A stretch of DNA of 23,176 bases from an uncultured Lachnospiraceae bacterium (GCA_934292725.1 CAKQXY010000051.1:1-23176); one strand, 5' to 3'. Counted from the first letter of the stretch, positions 7,014-15,900 are shown. Notes: generated from the letters alone by a model not told the origin. Translations and numbers: made by a program.

Positions 7014-7325
7014 ATGAATCAGATTATTCAAAGATTAAGCGAAGTAGAAACTGCAGCATCTTCAATTATTGAGGAGGCAGGTGCAAAGAAGAAGCAGATG
7101 GCCAAAGACCAGGATGCCAGAATTGCAGCCTTTGAAAAGCAGGTTCATGAAGAGACACAAAAGAAGATCAGCGCTCAGCAGGCAGAGCTTGAAAAACAGA
7201 TCGCTGAAGAACTTGAGACTCAGAAAGAGGAGCTTGAAAAACAGCTTGCTCATATGGACCGTATTTATGAGGAAAGCCATTCGGCGATCGCCAGACAGTT
7301 GCTGGCAAAGATTGTGGCACGATAA
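7014..7325 (+). CDS. V/A-type ATPase peripheral stalk subunit (G/H, coiled coil)
   Basis: A 103-residue, highly charged protein that is almost all heptad-like helix (residues about 15-85, rich in Glu, Lys and Gln, with Ala/Leu core positions). This is the form of the H/G subunit that pairs with subunit E as the stator strut. It has no membrane segment. AGGAGG at 7001-7006 is seven bases from ATG 7014; the ATG at 7008 is too close and 6990 lies upstream of the SD. First gene of the operon, 48 bases before subunit C. Assigned from coiled-coil character plus position, as sequence conservation in this family is low. Confidence 0.82.
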   Translation: MNQIIQRLSEVETAASSIIEEAGAKKKQMAKDQDARIAAFEKQVHEETQKKISAQQAELEKQIAEELETQKEELEKQLAHMDRIYEESHSAIARQLLAKIVAR

Positions 7326-7373
7326 CTTTTATAGTATAATTAGTGATGTGCCGAAAAAATCTTACGAAAAGGG

Positions 7374-8429
7374 GTGATTATTATTTCTGGTATCTTATCT
7401 TACAGCGGTATCAGTGCGAAAGCCCGTGCCATGGGAGGAAAGCTCTTAAAGAAGGAGCATTACGAACAGCTGGCATCATGTGCGAGTGTCGGTGAAGCAG
7501 TTGGCTATTTGAGACAGTTTTCCGAATATGAGCCGCTGCTGAGGGACTTTGATGAGCATGACAGTCACAGAGGAATGATTGAAGCGACGCTTATGGGATC
7601 GCTTTACAATGATTACAATCGTCTGTATAGCTTCGCCAGAGGAGAGCAAAGAGCGTTTTTGGATTTTTACTTTTTGCACTATGAGGCGGCATATCTTAAG
7701 GGTTGTCTTCGAAAAGTCATTTCTGGTCAGAGTATCCCAGAGGATCAGGCATACCGCAGCGCGTTTTTTGCGCGTCATTCGCATTTGGATACAGATGCGA
7801 TTGAGAACAGCACAACGGTGGATGAGTTGATGGATGCATTAAAAAATACACCGTTTTATCATCCGCTTGACGCTATACGCCATACTGAAGCACCAAGTTT
7901 GTTTGATTATGAGGGCAGTCTTGATGTGTATTATTTCAGTTATATCTGGAAACAGAAAGATAAGCTTCTTAAGGGAAAAGAAAGACAGATCATTGCGGAC
8001 AGTTATGGAAGACGAATCGATCTGCTGAATATCCAGTGGCTGATGCGTGCAAAGAAAAACTATCGAATGACAGCACCTGAGCTGTATGCGATGGTTGTTC
8101 CTAGCTATTACCATTTAAAACCAGATGACATCACGGCTATTGTAGAGGCACCTACGTATGAGGAGGCAAGATTACTCATTGTAAACGGCTACTATGGTCA
8201 GAAGTACGCAGACGATTTTGCTGAGATTCGTTTTGTGGAAAAGATGTACACTGAGCTGGTAGAGCATATTTTTGAGCTTGCTGGCAGAAAAAATCCATAT
8301 TCAGTCGCACCGCTCAATGCGCTGCTGTACCGCAAAGAGCATGAAATTACTCGTATTACATCAATTATCGAGGGAATCCGCTATGGAATCCCAACAGCGA
8401 AGCTGATGAAATATGCAGTAACGCAGTGA
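7374..8429 (+). CDS. ntpC: V/A-type ATPase subunit C (AC39/NtpC family)
   Basis: The funnel-shaped subunit that sits on the K ring and receives the central shaft (D/F), coupling the head to membrane rotation. The roughly 350-residue, mainly helical product matches the AC39 family, with an N-terminal SGILSYSGISAKARAM segment and aromatic-rich central helices. The only conventional start available is GTG 7374, but that codon lies inside the Shine-Dalgarno stretch AAAAGGGGTGAT. The ATT at 7383 has exactly the SD spacing used by the TTG of subunit E downstream and would give the family-typical start (M)SGILSYSG, so AUU initiation is plausible. It lies between the stalk gene and subunit I. Confidence 0.92.
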   Translation: MIIISGILSYSGISAKARAMGGKLLKKEHYEQLASCASVGEAVGYLRQFSEYEPLLRDFDEHDSHRGMIEATLMGSLYNDYNRLYSFARGEQRAFLDFYFLHYEAAYLKGCLRKVISGQSIPEDQAYRSAFFARHSHLDTDAIENSTTVDELMDALKNTPFYHPLDAIRHTEAPSLFDYEGSLDVYYFSYIWKQKDKLLKGKERQIIADSYGRRIDLLNIQWLMRAKKNYRMTAPELYAMVVPSYYHLKPDDITAIVEAPTYEEARLLIVNGYYGQKYADDFAEIRFVEKMYTELVEHIFELAGRKNPYSVAPLNALLYRKEHEITRITSIIEGIRYGIPTAKLMKYAVTQ

Positions 8430-8481
8430 TTGTCATTTTTGTGCAGAAAGTAAGTTTATTTAGGAAAGTCGAGGGGTAACC

Positions 8482-10407
8482 ATGATAGAAAAAATGCAAT
8501 TCTTAAGCATTACGGGACCCAAAGATGATATTGACAGAGCAATTGAGCAGCATTTGTCCAAGTATGAGTTTCAGTTGGAAAGCACAATGACAGAGCTTTC
8601 TGAGACAGCTGGACTTAAGCCGTTCATTGAGATCAATCCGTACCGCGAGACCTTAAACAAAGCTACACAGCTTATGTCCGCAATGGGAGCAAAGGAAACA
8701 AAGACGGATAATTCTATGGATGTCAAAGAGGCTGTAGCCTTAATTGATGATGCAGATGCTAAGATCAAGGAAGCAGAGAAGTCTCTTGAAGCGCTGAACA
8801 AGGAAAAGACGCAGCTGCAGGCATTAGTGGATCAGATTGTTCCATTTAATAATTTGGGATATGATGTTCACAAGCTGCTTGCATTTAAGTCTGTAAAGTA
8901 TCGCTTCGGACGAATCCCAGTAGATTACGTGGAAAAGCTTATGCAGTACACGTATGATAATGTCAATACGATCTTTTACGAATGCAAAAAGGATCAGGAT
9001 TATGTATGGGGCGTATATTTTAGCCCAAAGAATGAGATTGCAAAGATTGATGCTGTTTATAAGGCACTTCACTTTGAACGTTTTCGCCTTCCGGATGAGT
9101 ATGAGGGTACTCCAGAGGAGGCACTGGCACTCTTGACAAAGCATATTGGTGAGCTTGATGCTAAGATAAAGGAAAAGCAGAGCGAGATTGATCATGTGCT
9201 TTCTTCAAAGAAGGACAAGATCCTTGCTGCAGTGGCAAAGCTTAAGCAGTTTTCAAAGAACTTTGATATCAGAAGATTGGCAGCTGTTACAGGTGCAGAT
9301 AAGAAAAACTTCTATATTATATGCTTCTGGATGACAGCGCGTGACGCAAAGAGATTTAAGGCAGAGATTGAAAATGATCCAAATGTGATCTGTCTTATCC
9401 ATGATGACAACAAAAATCGTGTTTCACAGCCGCCTGTAAAGCTTCGCAATCCAAAGCTGTTTAAGCCGTATGAGATGTATATTCGTATGTATGGTCTTCC
9501 AAATTATAATGAGTTTGACCCGACCATCTTCGTTGCACTGACATATTCCTTCATCTTCGGATGGATGTTTGGAGATGTCGGACAGGGCTTAGTGCTCGTA
9601 ATCGGAGGATTTTTGCTGTATCACTTTAAGAAGATGAACCTCGCAGCCATCATAAGTATGGCAGGTGTATTTTCCACCTTCTTTGGATTTATGTTCGGAA
9701 GTATCTTTGGTTTTGAGGACGTAATAGAACCGATTTGGCTAAGACCAATGTCAAAGATGACAGATCTTCCTATGATCGGACGACTGAACACAGTATTTAT
9801 TGTGGCAGTTGCGTTTGGTATGGGAATGATTCTTCTGACAATGATAATCCACATTATCAATGCGGCAAAAAATCACAGCCTCGGTGATCTGTGTTTTGAT
9901 ACAAACGGAATTGCCGGTCTTGTATTCTACGGACTGCTTGTATTTGCCATCGTAATGCTGATGACAGGTCATAGCCTTCCAGGCGGTGCATTGCTTGCGG
10001 TACTGTTTATTATACCGCTTCTGTGTATTGCATTTAAGGAGCAGCTGACTGATCTTTGTGAGAAGAAAAAGCCAGCGGAGAAAACAGGTCCAGTTATGAT
10101 TGTTGTGCAGGCACTGTTTGAGTTAATCGAGGTACTGCTTAGCTACTTTTCAAATACCATTTCGTTTGTCCGTATCGGAGCATTTGCTGTCAGCCATGCA
10201 GCCATGATGGAGGTTGTTATGATGCTTGCAGGTGCAGAGAGCGGCACACCGAATATTATTGTTGTTATTCTTGGAAATCTCTTTGTATGCGGTATGGAAG
10301 GTTTGATCGTTGGTATTCAGGTACTTCGTCTGGAATACTACGAGATGTTCTCCCGTTTCTACAAAGGTGATGGAAGAGAGTTTGAACCGTATAACACAAA
10401 GCAGTAA
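8482..10407 (+). CDS. ntpI: V/A-type ATPase subunit I (a-subunit, membrane half-channel)
   Basis: The 641-residue stator subunit. The N-terminal half (about 1-330) is cytoplasmic, with long coiled-coil stretches around residues 85-115 and 215-245, and it anchors the E/G stalks. The C-terminal half has about seven or eight membrane helices that form the ion half-channels. The essential arginine is the R of SFVRIGAFAVSHAA, residue 564, followed by a second conserved basic position in QVLRLEYYEMFSRFY (R616). ATG 8482 is preceded by GAGGGG. It lies between C and K, as expected for the motor genes. Confidence 0.96.
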   Translation: MIEKMQFLSITGPKDDIDRAIEQHLSKYEFQLESTMTELSETAGLKPFIEINPYRETLNKATQLMSAMGAKETKTDNSMDVKEAVALIDDADAKIKEAEKSLEALNKEKTQLQALVDQIVPFNNLGYDVHKLLAFKSVKYRFGRIPVDYVEKLMQYTYDNVNTIFYECKKDQDYVWGVYFSPKNEIAKIDAVYKALHFERFRLPDEYEGTPEEALALLTKHIGELDAKIKEKQSEIDHVLSSKKDKILAAVAKLKQFSKNFDIRRLAAVTGADKKNFYIICFWMTARDAKRFKAEIENDPNVICLIHDDNKNRVSQPPVKLRNPKLFKPYEMYIRMYGLPNYNEFDPTIFVALTYSFIFGWMFGDVGQGLVLVIGGFLLYHFKKMNLAAIISMAGVFSTFFGFMFGSIFGFEDVIEPIWLRPMSKMTDLPMIGRLNTVFIVAVAFGMGMILLTMIIHIINAAKNHSLGDLCFDTNGIAGLVFYGLLVFAIVMLMTGHSLPGGALLAVLFIIPLLCIAFKEQLTDLCEKKKPAEKTGPVMIVVQALFELIEVLLSYFSNTISFVRIGAFAVSHAAMMEVVMMLAGAESGTPNIIVVILGNLFVCGMEGLIVGIQVLRLEYYEMFSRFYKGDGREFEPYNTKQ

Positions 10408-10500
10408 AATAAAAATCCAAAAGACTGCAAAGGCAGCCATGGATATAAGACATCTTTGAAAAAACACAATACAAAGCAAAGATAAGAGGAGGATTTTATT

Positions 10501-10938
10501 ATGTTAGTTAAGATTACATTATTTGCAGCACTTTTATTAAGCATCGTCGTTCCGTTTGCATATTTCTTAAGTGGAACAAAGAATAAGGCACGTTATAAGC
10601 TCACAATTGGCACAAATGCAGCAGCATTCTTCGGAATCATGTTAGTAGCATGTGGCTTCATGTTCAGCGGAAACGCACAGGCAGCAGAAGCAGCAGCAGA
10701 GACAGCACAGGCAGCAGGCGGCCTTTCTACTGGTATGGGTTATCTGGCAGCCGCTCTTGTAACTGGTCTTTCCTGTATCGGTGGTGGTATCGCCGTAGCA
10801 AGTGCAGCAAGTGCAGCATTAGGTGCAATTAGTGAGGATTCCTCCATTCTTGGTAAGTCCCTGATCTTCGTAGGTCTGGCAGAAGGTGTCTGCCTGTATG
10901 GTTTGATCATTTCCTTCATGATTCTTGGTCAGCTGTAA
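10501..10938 (+). CDS. ntpK: V/A-type ATPase subunit K (proteolipid c-ring subunit)
   Basis: Forms the rotating membrane ring. The 145 residues contain four hydrophobic segments (about 4-22, 36-56, 77-105 and 115-143). The last pair is a classic proteolipid hairpin, with GGGIAVASAASAALGAISED in its first helix and loop and the ion-carrying glutamate E128 in GLAEGVCLYGL. The first pair carries no acidic residue and is joined by an Ala-rich linker (about 58-72). So each subunit seems to have one ion site per four helices. AGAGGAGG gives a strong ribosome site, fitting the high copy number needed. Na+ versus H+ use cannot be settled from the sequence alone. Confidence 0.95.
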   Translation: MLVKITLFAALLLSIVVPFAYFLSGTKNKARYKLTIGTNAAAFFGIMLVACGFMFSGNAQAAEAAAETAQAAGGLSTGMGYLAAALVTGLSCIGGGIAVASAASAALGAISEDSSILGKSLIFVGLAEGVCLYGLIISFMILGQL

Positions 10939-10974
10939 AGAAGTAGAAACAACGTCAGGAAAGGCATATTCAAT

Positions 10975-11283
10975 ATGAAAATATATTTGGTCAGTGACAA
11001 TGTAGATACCCTTGTGGGCATGCGTCTGGCCGGAATTGAAGGCTGCGTCGTTCACGAACAGGGTGAATTAAAGAAAGCAATAGACCATGCGCTGGAAGAT
11101 AAGGAGATCGGAATCCTGCTGCTGACGGAAAAGTTCGGAAGAGAGTATCCAGAATTGATCAATAAAGTGAAGCTGGATCACAAGCTGCCTCTGATCATTG
11201 AGGTTCCTGATCGTCATGGAACAGGCCGCAAGCCAGATTTCATTACTTCCTACGTAAATGAAGCAATAGGATTAAAGTTGTAA
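10975..11283 (+). CDS. ntpG: V/A-type ATPase subunit F (central shaft)
   Basis: A 102-residue Rossmann-like small protein that binds subunit D in the rotor axle. It shows the family start MKIYLVSDNVDTLVGMRLAGIEG, a central GILLLTEKF strand-helix and a PLIIEVPDRHG loop before the C-terminal helix. AGGAAAGG precedes the ATG. It is followed by about 200 untranslated bases with strong secondary structure before subunit E, the only long gap inside the operon. Confidence 0.94.
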   Translation: MKIYLVSDNVDTLVGMRLAGIEGCVVHEQGELKKAIDHALEDKEIGILLLTEKFGREYPELINKVKLDHKLPLIIEVPDRHGTGRKPDFITSYVNEAIGLKL

Positions 11284-11290
11284 TCATACA

Positions 11291-11438
11291 GGGGACAAAG
11301 ATTAAAAGCGATTGTGCTTGCACAAATTGCTTTTGATCTTCTGGACCCGCCCAAACATGAGGATGCAGCGGTTTCTGTAAGAAACCAGCGAATCCGAATG
11401 TTTGCAGGATTTCGAGAGCGCGAAGTGCGTAGAAATCC
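11291..11438 (+). ncRNA. Candidate structured RNA in the F-E spacer of the ATPase operon
   Basis: The 198 bases between subunits F and E hold no supported gene but fold into three consecutive hairpins. (1) AAGATTAAAAGCGATT-GTG (11298-11316) pairs with CACAAATTGCTTTTGATCTT (11321-11340) around CTTG. (2) AAACAT, GA, GGAT, a 5x5 internal loop and GGTTTC (11353-11375) pair with GAAACC, ATCC, GA and ATGTTT (11381-11403); the facing GA/GA bases can form tandem sheared pairs. (3) GGATTTC (11407-11413) pairs with GAAATCC (11432-11438), with an inner GCGC-gaa-GTGC. There is no T-run after any stem, so they are not terminators. An mRNA-processing or stability element or a regulatory RNA is possible. 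Inference from pairing only. Confidence 0.5.
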
Positions 11439-11481
11439 GTAGTATGATGTAATGTTAACAGAAGAATGGAAGGTGATTTAA

Positions 11482-12072
11482 TTGACACTGGAAGAAAAAT
11501 TAAACCATTTTATGGAAATATCTGTTCAGGATGCCACAATGGAAATGGATGCCTCGCTTAAGGAATATCAGGCTGCGCTTGACGCGCAGTTTGAGGAGCG
11601 AAAAGCGATGATTCTTTCTCAGGAAGAGAAAGATCTTGCGGTTGAAGTGGAAGCTGTAAAGAGACAGGGAAATCAGAAACTGGCACATGAGCATCTGGTT
11701 AATAAACGTGCGTTAAGCCAGAAGGAAACCGAATTTAAAGATAAGCTGTTTCAAGAGGTTGCTGCTCTGGTAGAAGATTATAAAAAGACACCTGAGTATG
11801 TCGAGGTGATCAAAAAGCAGATTATAGATGCAAAATCATTTGCAAAAAATGATGATATTATTATTTATCTGGATCCAGCTGATGCATCTAAAAAACATGA
11901 CCTCGAAGAGGAAACAAAGTGCACCTTGACGATGAGCGAGTATTCCTTTGGCGGCGGCATGAGAGCTGTTATTCCAGCAAGAAGCATCCTCATAGACAAT
12001 TCAATGGATTCAAGAATTGCTGAGGTTAGAAATGAGTTCCAGTTTGACGGAGGTGAATACAATGGCCGCTGA
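11482..12072 (+). CDS. ntpE: V/A-type ATPase subunit E (peripheral stalk)
   Basis: A 196-residue stator protein. A long charged N-terminal coiled coil (about 1-110) pairs with the G/H subunit, and a globular C-terminal domain (about 120-196), with YSFGGGMRAVIPARSILIDNS, attaches to the top of the catalytic head. The start is TTG 11482: AAGGTGAT lies four to five bases upstream and no ATG or GTG is placed better. The 3' end overlaps the subunit A start by 11 bases, implying translational coupling. Confidence 0.93.
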   Translation: MTLEEKLNHFMEISVQDATMEMDASLKEYQAALDAQFEERKAMILSQEEKDLAVEVEAVKRQGNQKLAHEHLVNKRALSQKETEFKDKLFQEVAALVEDYKKTPEYVEVIKKQIIDAKSFAKNDDIIIYLDPADASKKHDLEEETKCTLTMSEYSFGGGMRAVIPARSILIDNSMDSRIAEVRNEFQFDGGEYNGR

Positions 12073-13834
12073 TGTAAAAGGAATCATCTACGGTATTAAC
12101 GGACCAGTTATCTATATCAAAGGAAAGACTGCTTTTCGTATGGGTGAGATGGTTTATGTTGGACCGCAGAAGCTGGTAGGAGAGGTTATTCGTCTTGACA
12201 GTTCAAGAACGACCATTCAGGTTTACGAGGAGACAACAGGATTAAAGCCAGGCGATGAGGTATATTCAACAGGTGCAGCAATTTCTGTAACACTGGCACC
12301 TGGTATCCTTCATAACATCTTTGATGGTATTGAGAGACCGCTTAGCGAGATCGCAAAAGCTGGTGGTATGTATATCACAAGAGGATTAAGTGTAGATGCA
12401 CTTGACCGCAGCAAAAAGTGGCAGGCGCATATTACAGTAAAGCCGGGACAGCATGTATTTGGCGGAACAGTAATCGCTGAGGTTCAAGAAACACCAATGA
12501 TTGTACACAAGTGTATGCTTCCGCCTGACACTGAGGGTACAGTAGAGAGCGTTGCAAATGATGGTGAATACACCATTGATGAGACTATTGTAACGATCAT
12601 TCAGAATGATGGAACAAAAAAAGAGCTGTCTATGACTCAGAAGTGGCCAATTCGTGTGCCAAGACCAACTAATAAGCGTTATGCAGCATCTGAGCCGCTT
12701 ATTACAGGACAGCGTATTCTTGATACATTGTTCCCAATCGCAAAGGGTGGTACCGCAGCTATTCCTGGTGGATTTGGAACAGGAAAGACGATGACTCAGC
12801 ATCAGGTTGCAAAGTGGTCTGATGCCGATATTATTGTTTATATTGGATGTGGTGAGCGTGGAAACGAGATGACTCAGGTTCTTGAGGAGTTTTCAGAGCT
12901 TATTGACCCAAAGAGCGGCAATCCGCTTATGGATCGAACTGTTTTGATTGCAAATACATCCAACATGCCAGTTGCAGCGCGTGAGGCAAGTATCTACACT
13001 GGACTGACACTGGCTGAGTATTACAGAGATATGGGTTACCATGTAGCCATCATGGCAGACTCTACATCACGTTGGGCAGAGGCTCTTAGAGAGTTGTCAG
13101 GACGTTTGGAGGAGATGCCGGCCGAGGAAGGTTTCCCAGCTTACTTAGCATCAAAGCTATCTGCATTCTATGAGCGTGCAGGCATGATGCACAATTTAAA
13201 TGGAAGTGTCGGAAGTGTTACTATTATCGGCGCTGTTTCCCCACAGGGAAGCGATTTCTCAGAGCCTGTTACACAGAACACAAAGCGTTTTGTGCGCTGC
13301 TTCTGGGGACTGGACAAATCTCTTGCTTATGCAAGACATTTCCCGGCTATCCATTGGCTGACCTCATACAGTGAGTATGTACAGGATCTGGCACCATGGT
13401 ATAATGCAAAGGCTGGAAAGGATTTCGTTGCAAACAGAAATCGCCTGATGGCAATCTTAAATCAGGAAAGTGCATTGATGGAAATCGTAAAGCTGATCGG
13501 TTCTGACGTACTTCCGGATGATCAGAAACTGACACTAGAGATCGCAAGAGTTGTTCGTCTGGGATATCTGCAGCAGAATGCATTCCACAAGGATGATACA
13601 TGCGTGCCGATTGAAAAACAGGCAGCACAGATGCGTGTAATTCTCTACTTATACGATCGTGCCAGATCACTGGTAACGATGGGTCATCCGATGAGCGTCT
13701 TAAAGCAGAGCAACATCTTTGACCGTGTCATCAATATCAAGTATGATGTGCCGAATGATCGTCTTGATATGTTTGATCAGTATATGAAGGATATTGATAC
13801 GTTCTACGATGAAGTCATCGAGAAAAATGCGTAA
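12062..13834 (+). CDS. ntpA: V/A-type ATPase catalytic subunit A
   Basis: Hydrolyses or makes ATP in the A3B3 head. The 590-residue protein has the N-terminal beta-barrel (1-70), the A-type non-homologous insert (about 110-190) and the nucleotide-binding domain. P-loop GGFGTGKT is at 236-243, followed by CGERGNEM (263-270), with the catalytic glutamate in GERGNE, and MADSTSRWAEALRE for the Walker B region. A helical C-terminal domain completes it. ATG 12062 is chosen because GGAGGTGA (12049-12056) precedes it; upstream in-frame codons belong to the overlapping subunit E region. Full length for the family. Confidence 0.98.
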   Translation: MAADVKGIIYGINGPVIYIKGKTAFRMGEMVYVGPQKLVGEVIRLDSSRTTIQVYEETTGLKPGDEVYSTGAAISVTLAPGILHNIFDGIERPLSEIAKAGGMYITRGLSVDALDRSKKWQAHITVKPGQHVFGGTVIAEVQETPMIVHKCMLPPDTEGTVESVANDGEYTIDETIVTIIQNDGTKKELSMTQKWPIRVPRPTNKRYAASEPLITGQRILDTLFPIAKGGTAAIPGGFGTGKTMTQHQVAKWSDADIIVYIGCGERGNEMTQVLEEFSELIDPKSGNPLMDRTVLIANTSNMPVAAREASIYTGLTLAEYYRDMGYHVAIMADSTSRWAEALRELSGRLEEMPAEEGFPAYLASKLSAFYERAGMMHNLNGSVGSVTIIGAVSPQGSDFSEPVTQNTKRFVRCFWGLDKSLAYARHFPAIHWLTSYSEYVQDLAPWYNAKAGKDFVANRNRLMAILNQESALMEIVKLIGSDVLPDDQKLTLEIARVVRLGYLQQNAFHKDDTCVPIEKQAAQMRVILYLYDRARSLVTMGHPMSVLKQSNIFDRVINIKYDVPNDRLDMFDQYMKDIDTFYDEVIEKNA

Positions 13835-13846
13835 GGAGGAGCCGTT

Positions 13847-15256
13847 ATGGCTATTGAATATTTAGGTTTAAGTCAGATCAACGGTTCTCTGATTGCCATT
13901 GAGGGCATGAAGGATGCCGCATATGATGAAGTTGTTGAAATTGTAGTAGATGGAAAGCAAAAAAAGCTTGGCCGTATCGTTGCCTGCTATGAGGATAAGG
14001 CAATGATTCAGGTGTTTGAGGGTTCTGAGAATATGTCTTTGACTAACACTCATACCCGTCTGACCGGCCATCCGATGGAGTTAGCGCTTTCACCAGATAT
14101 TTTGGGACGTACCTTTGATGGTATCGGCCGTCCAATTGATGGACTGGGTCCTGTTAACGCCGAAATTAAGCGTGATGTAAACGGACTGCCGTTAAACCCA
14201 GTAACGAGAGAGTATCCGCGTAACTATATTCGTACCGGTATCTCTGCAATCGATGGATTGACCACGCTGATTCGTGGACAGAAGCTGCCGATCTTCTCTG
14301 GAAATGGTATGCCGCATGATAAGCTGGCAGCACAGATTGTAAAGCAGGCATCACTTGGTGATAATTCCGATGAAAAGTTTGCTATCGTATTTGCTGCTAT
14401 GGGTGTTAAGTATGATGTCGCTGAATTCTTCCGCAAAACCTTTGAGGAGAGCGGTGTAAGTGAACATGTTACCATGTTTGTAAACTTAGCAAATGATCCT
14501 GTTGTAGAGCGTCTGATTACACCTCGTATGGCGCTGACGGCAGCAGAGTATCTGGCTTTTGAGCAGCATATGCATATCCTTGTTATTTTAACAGATATGA
14601 CTTCTTTTGCAGAGGCTCTTCGTGAGGTTTCCTCTTCAAAGGGCGAGATTCCTTCTCGTAAAGGTTATCCGGGTTATCTGTATTCTGAGCTTGCTACTAT
14701 CTATGAGCGCGCTGGTATTGTGCGCGGAATCAATGGTTCAGTTACACAGATTCCGATTCTGACTATGCCAAACGATGATATTACCCACCCAATCCCAGAC
14801 TTGACAGGTTATATCACAGAGGGTCAGATTGTTCTTGACAGAAGCCTTTTTGGAAACAATATTTACCCGCCGATCAGTGTATTACCGTCTCTGTCACGTT
14901 TGATGAAGGATGGTATCGGTGAGGGCTATACAAGAGCAGATCACCAGTCTGTTGCAAACCAGTTGTTCTCCTGTTATGCAAAGGTAGGAGATGCCAGAAA
15001 TTTAGCAAGTGTTATCGGCGAGGATGAGCTTTCTGATCTTGACAAGAAATATCTGGAATTTGGTAAGGCATTTGAGGGTCATTTTGTAGGACAGGGTGAT
15101 CAGGAAAACAGAAGCATCATTGATACGCTTGAAATTGGCTGGGATCTGCTTCGTATGCTGCCGAGAGAAGAACTCGACCGTATTGACACTAAGATTCTTG
15201 ATGTTTATTACGATAAGAAGGATGCAGATACAGACAGTGACAAGAAGCAGGCATAA
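13847..15256 (+). CDS. ntpB: V/A-type ATPase regulatory subunit B
   Basis: The non-catalytic partner of A in the head. The 469 residues have the beta-barrel N-terminus (MAIEYLGLSQINGSL), and the P-loop is replaced by SGNGMPHDKLA, the hallmark of B subunits. LTDMTSFAEALREVS and the arginine-finger region with GYLYSELATIYERAG follow. AAGGAGGAG precedes the ATG, 12 bases after the A stop. The last 15 residues are an acidic, lysine-rich tail (KKDADTDSDKKQA) that is probably disordered. Confidence 0.98.
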   Translation: MAIEYLGLSQINGSLIAIEGMKDAAYDEVVEIVVDGKQKKLGRIVACYEDKAMIQVFEGSENMSLTNTHTRLTGHPMELALSPDILGRTFDGIGRPIDGLGPVNAEIKRDVNGLPLNPVTREYPRNYIRTGISAIDGLTTLIRGQKLPIFSGNGMPHDKLAAQIVKQASLGDNSDEKFAIVFAAMGVKYDVAEFFRKTFEESGVSEHVTMFVNLANDPVVERLITPRMALTAAEYLAFEQHMHILVILTDMTSFAEALREVSSSKGEIPSRKGYPGYLYSELATIYERAGIVRGINGSVTQIPILTMPNDDITHPIPDLTGYITEGQIVLDRSLFGNNIYPPISVLPSLSRLMKDGIGEGYTRADHQSVANQLFSCYAKVGDARNLASVIGEDELSDLDKKYLEFGKAFEGHFVGQGDQENRSIIDTLEIGWDLLRMLPREELDRIDTKILDVYYDKKDADTDSDKKQA

Positions 15257-15276
15257 GCTGTAGAGAGGAAGGCGCT

Positions 15277-15897
15277 ATGAATATTAATATGTTCCCTACA
15301 AAGGGAAATCTGATCGCAGCCAAGAACTCGTTAGCGCTTGCCAGACAGGGTTATGACCTGATGGACAAAAAGAGAAACATCCTGGTGCGAGAAATGATGG
15401 ATCTTGTGGATCAGGCGTCCACCATTCAGACTGAAATTGATACGACTTTCCGTGCAGCATATGAAGCGCTGCAGCAGGCCAATATCGAGATGGGTATTCA
15501 TATGGTGCAGGACATCGCGAAGACAGTTCCAGTGGAAAACACTGTAAAGATCAAGACGCGAAGCATCATGGGTACTGAAATTCCGCTTGTGGAATATGAT
15601 AAAGAGGCCAGCGAAGGAACGCCGAATTATGCGTTCTACAGCACCAGAGTCAGCCTGGATGAGGCGCAAAAGGCATTCAATCGTGTTAAAGAGCTAACCA
15701 TTAAGCTTTCCACGATAGAGACGTCAGCGATCCGTCTGGCAACAAACATTAAAAAGACGCAGAAGCGTGCAAATGCGTTAAAGAATATCACGATTCCGAC
15801 CTACGAAGCAATTGTAAAGAATATTACCAATGCGCTTGAAGAGAAGGAGCGTGAGGAGTTCACGAGACTAAAGGTAATCAAAGAGAGAATATCTTAA
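15277..15897 (+). CDS. ntpD: V/A-type ATPase subunit D (central rotor shaft)
   Basis: The 206-residue central axle. It begins MNINMFPTKGNLIAAKNSLALA, the conserved N-terminal helix that enters the A3B3 cavity. A second long helix (about 130-206, with TNIKKTQKRANALKNI) forms the antiparallel coiled coil, and the middle part contacts F and C. AGAGGAAGG precedes the ATG. It is the last gene of the operon; a strong terminator begins four bases after the stop. Confidence 0.97.
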   Translation: MNINMFPTKGNLIAAKNSLALARQGYDLMDKKRNILVREMMDLVDQASTIQTEIDTTFRAAYEALQQANIEMGIHMVQDIAKTVPVENTVKIKTRSIMGTEIPLVEYDKEASEGTPNYAFYSTRVSLDEAQKAFNRVKELTIKLSTIETSAIRLATNIKKTQKRANALKNITIPTYEAIVKNITNALEEKEREEFTRLKVIKERIS

Positions 15898-15900
15898 AAA

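Noticed and set aside
10408..10500. A regulatory RNA between subunits I and K
   Set aside because: Only a 4-bp CTGC/GCAG stem and short A-rich pairings are present; too weak to call beyond a normal spacer with a strong ribosome site.
11298..11340. First hairpin of the F-E spacer as an intrinsic terminator
   Set aside because: Only two T follow the stem, and E, A, B and D downstream have no other promoter that I can find, so termination here would cut off the catalytic head genes.
11243..11488. An 81-codon minus-strand frame over the F-E spacer
   Set aside because: No ribosome site; it spans the hairpins and overlaps both flanking genes, and its codons look random. The hairpins explain the spacer better.
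12386..12802. A 138-codon minus-strand frame inside subunit A
   Set aside because: Antisense to a highly conserved gene, with no start signal and Cys/Ser-rich random-looking content.
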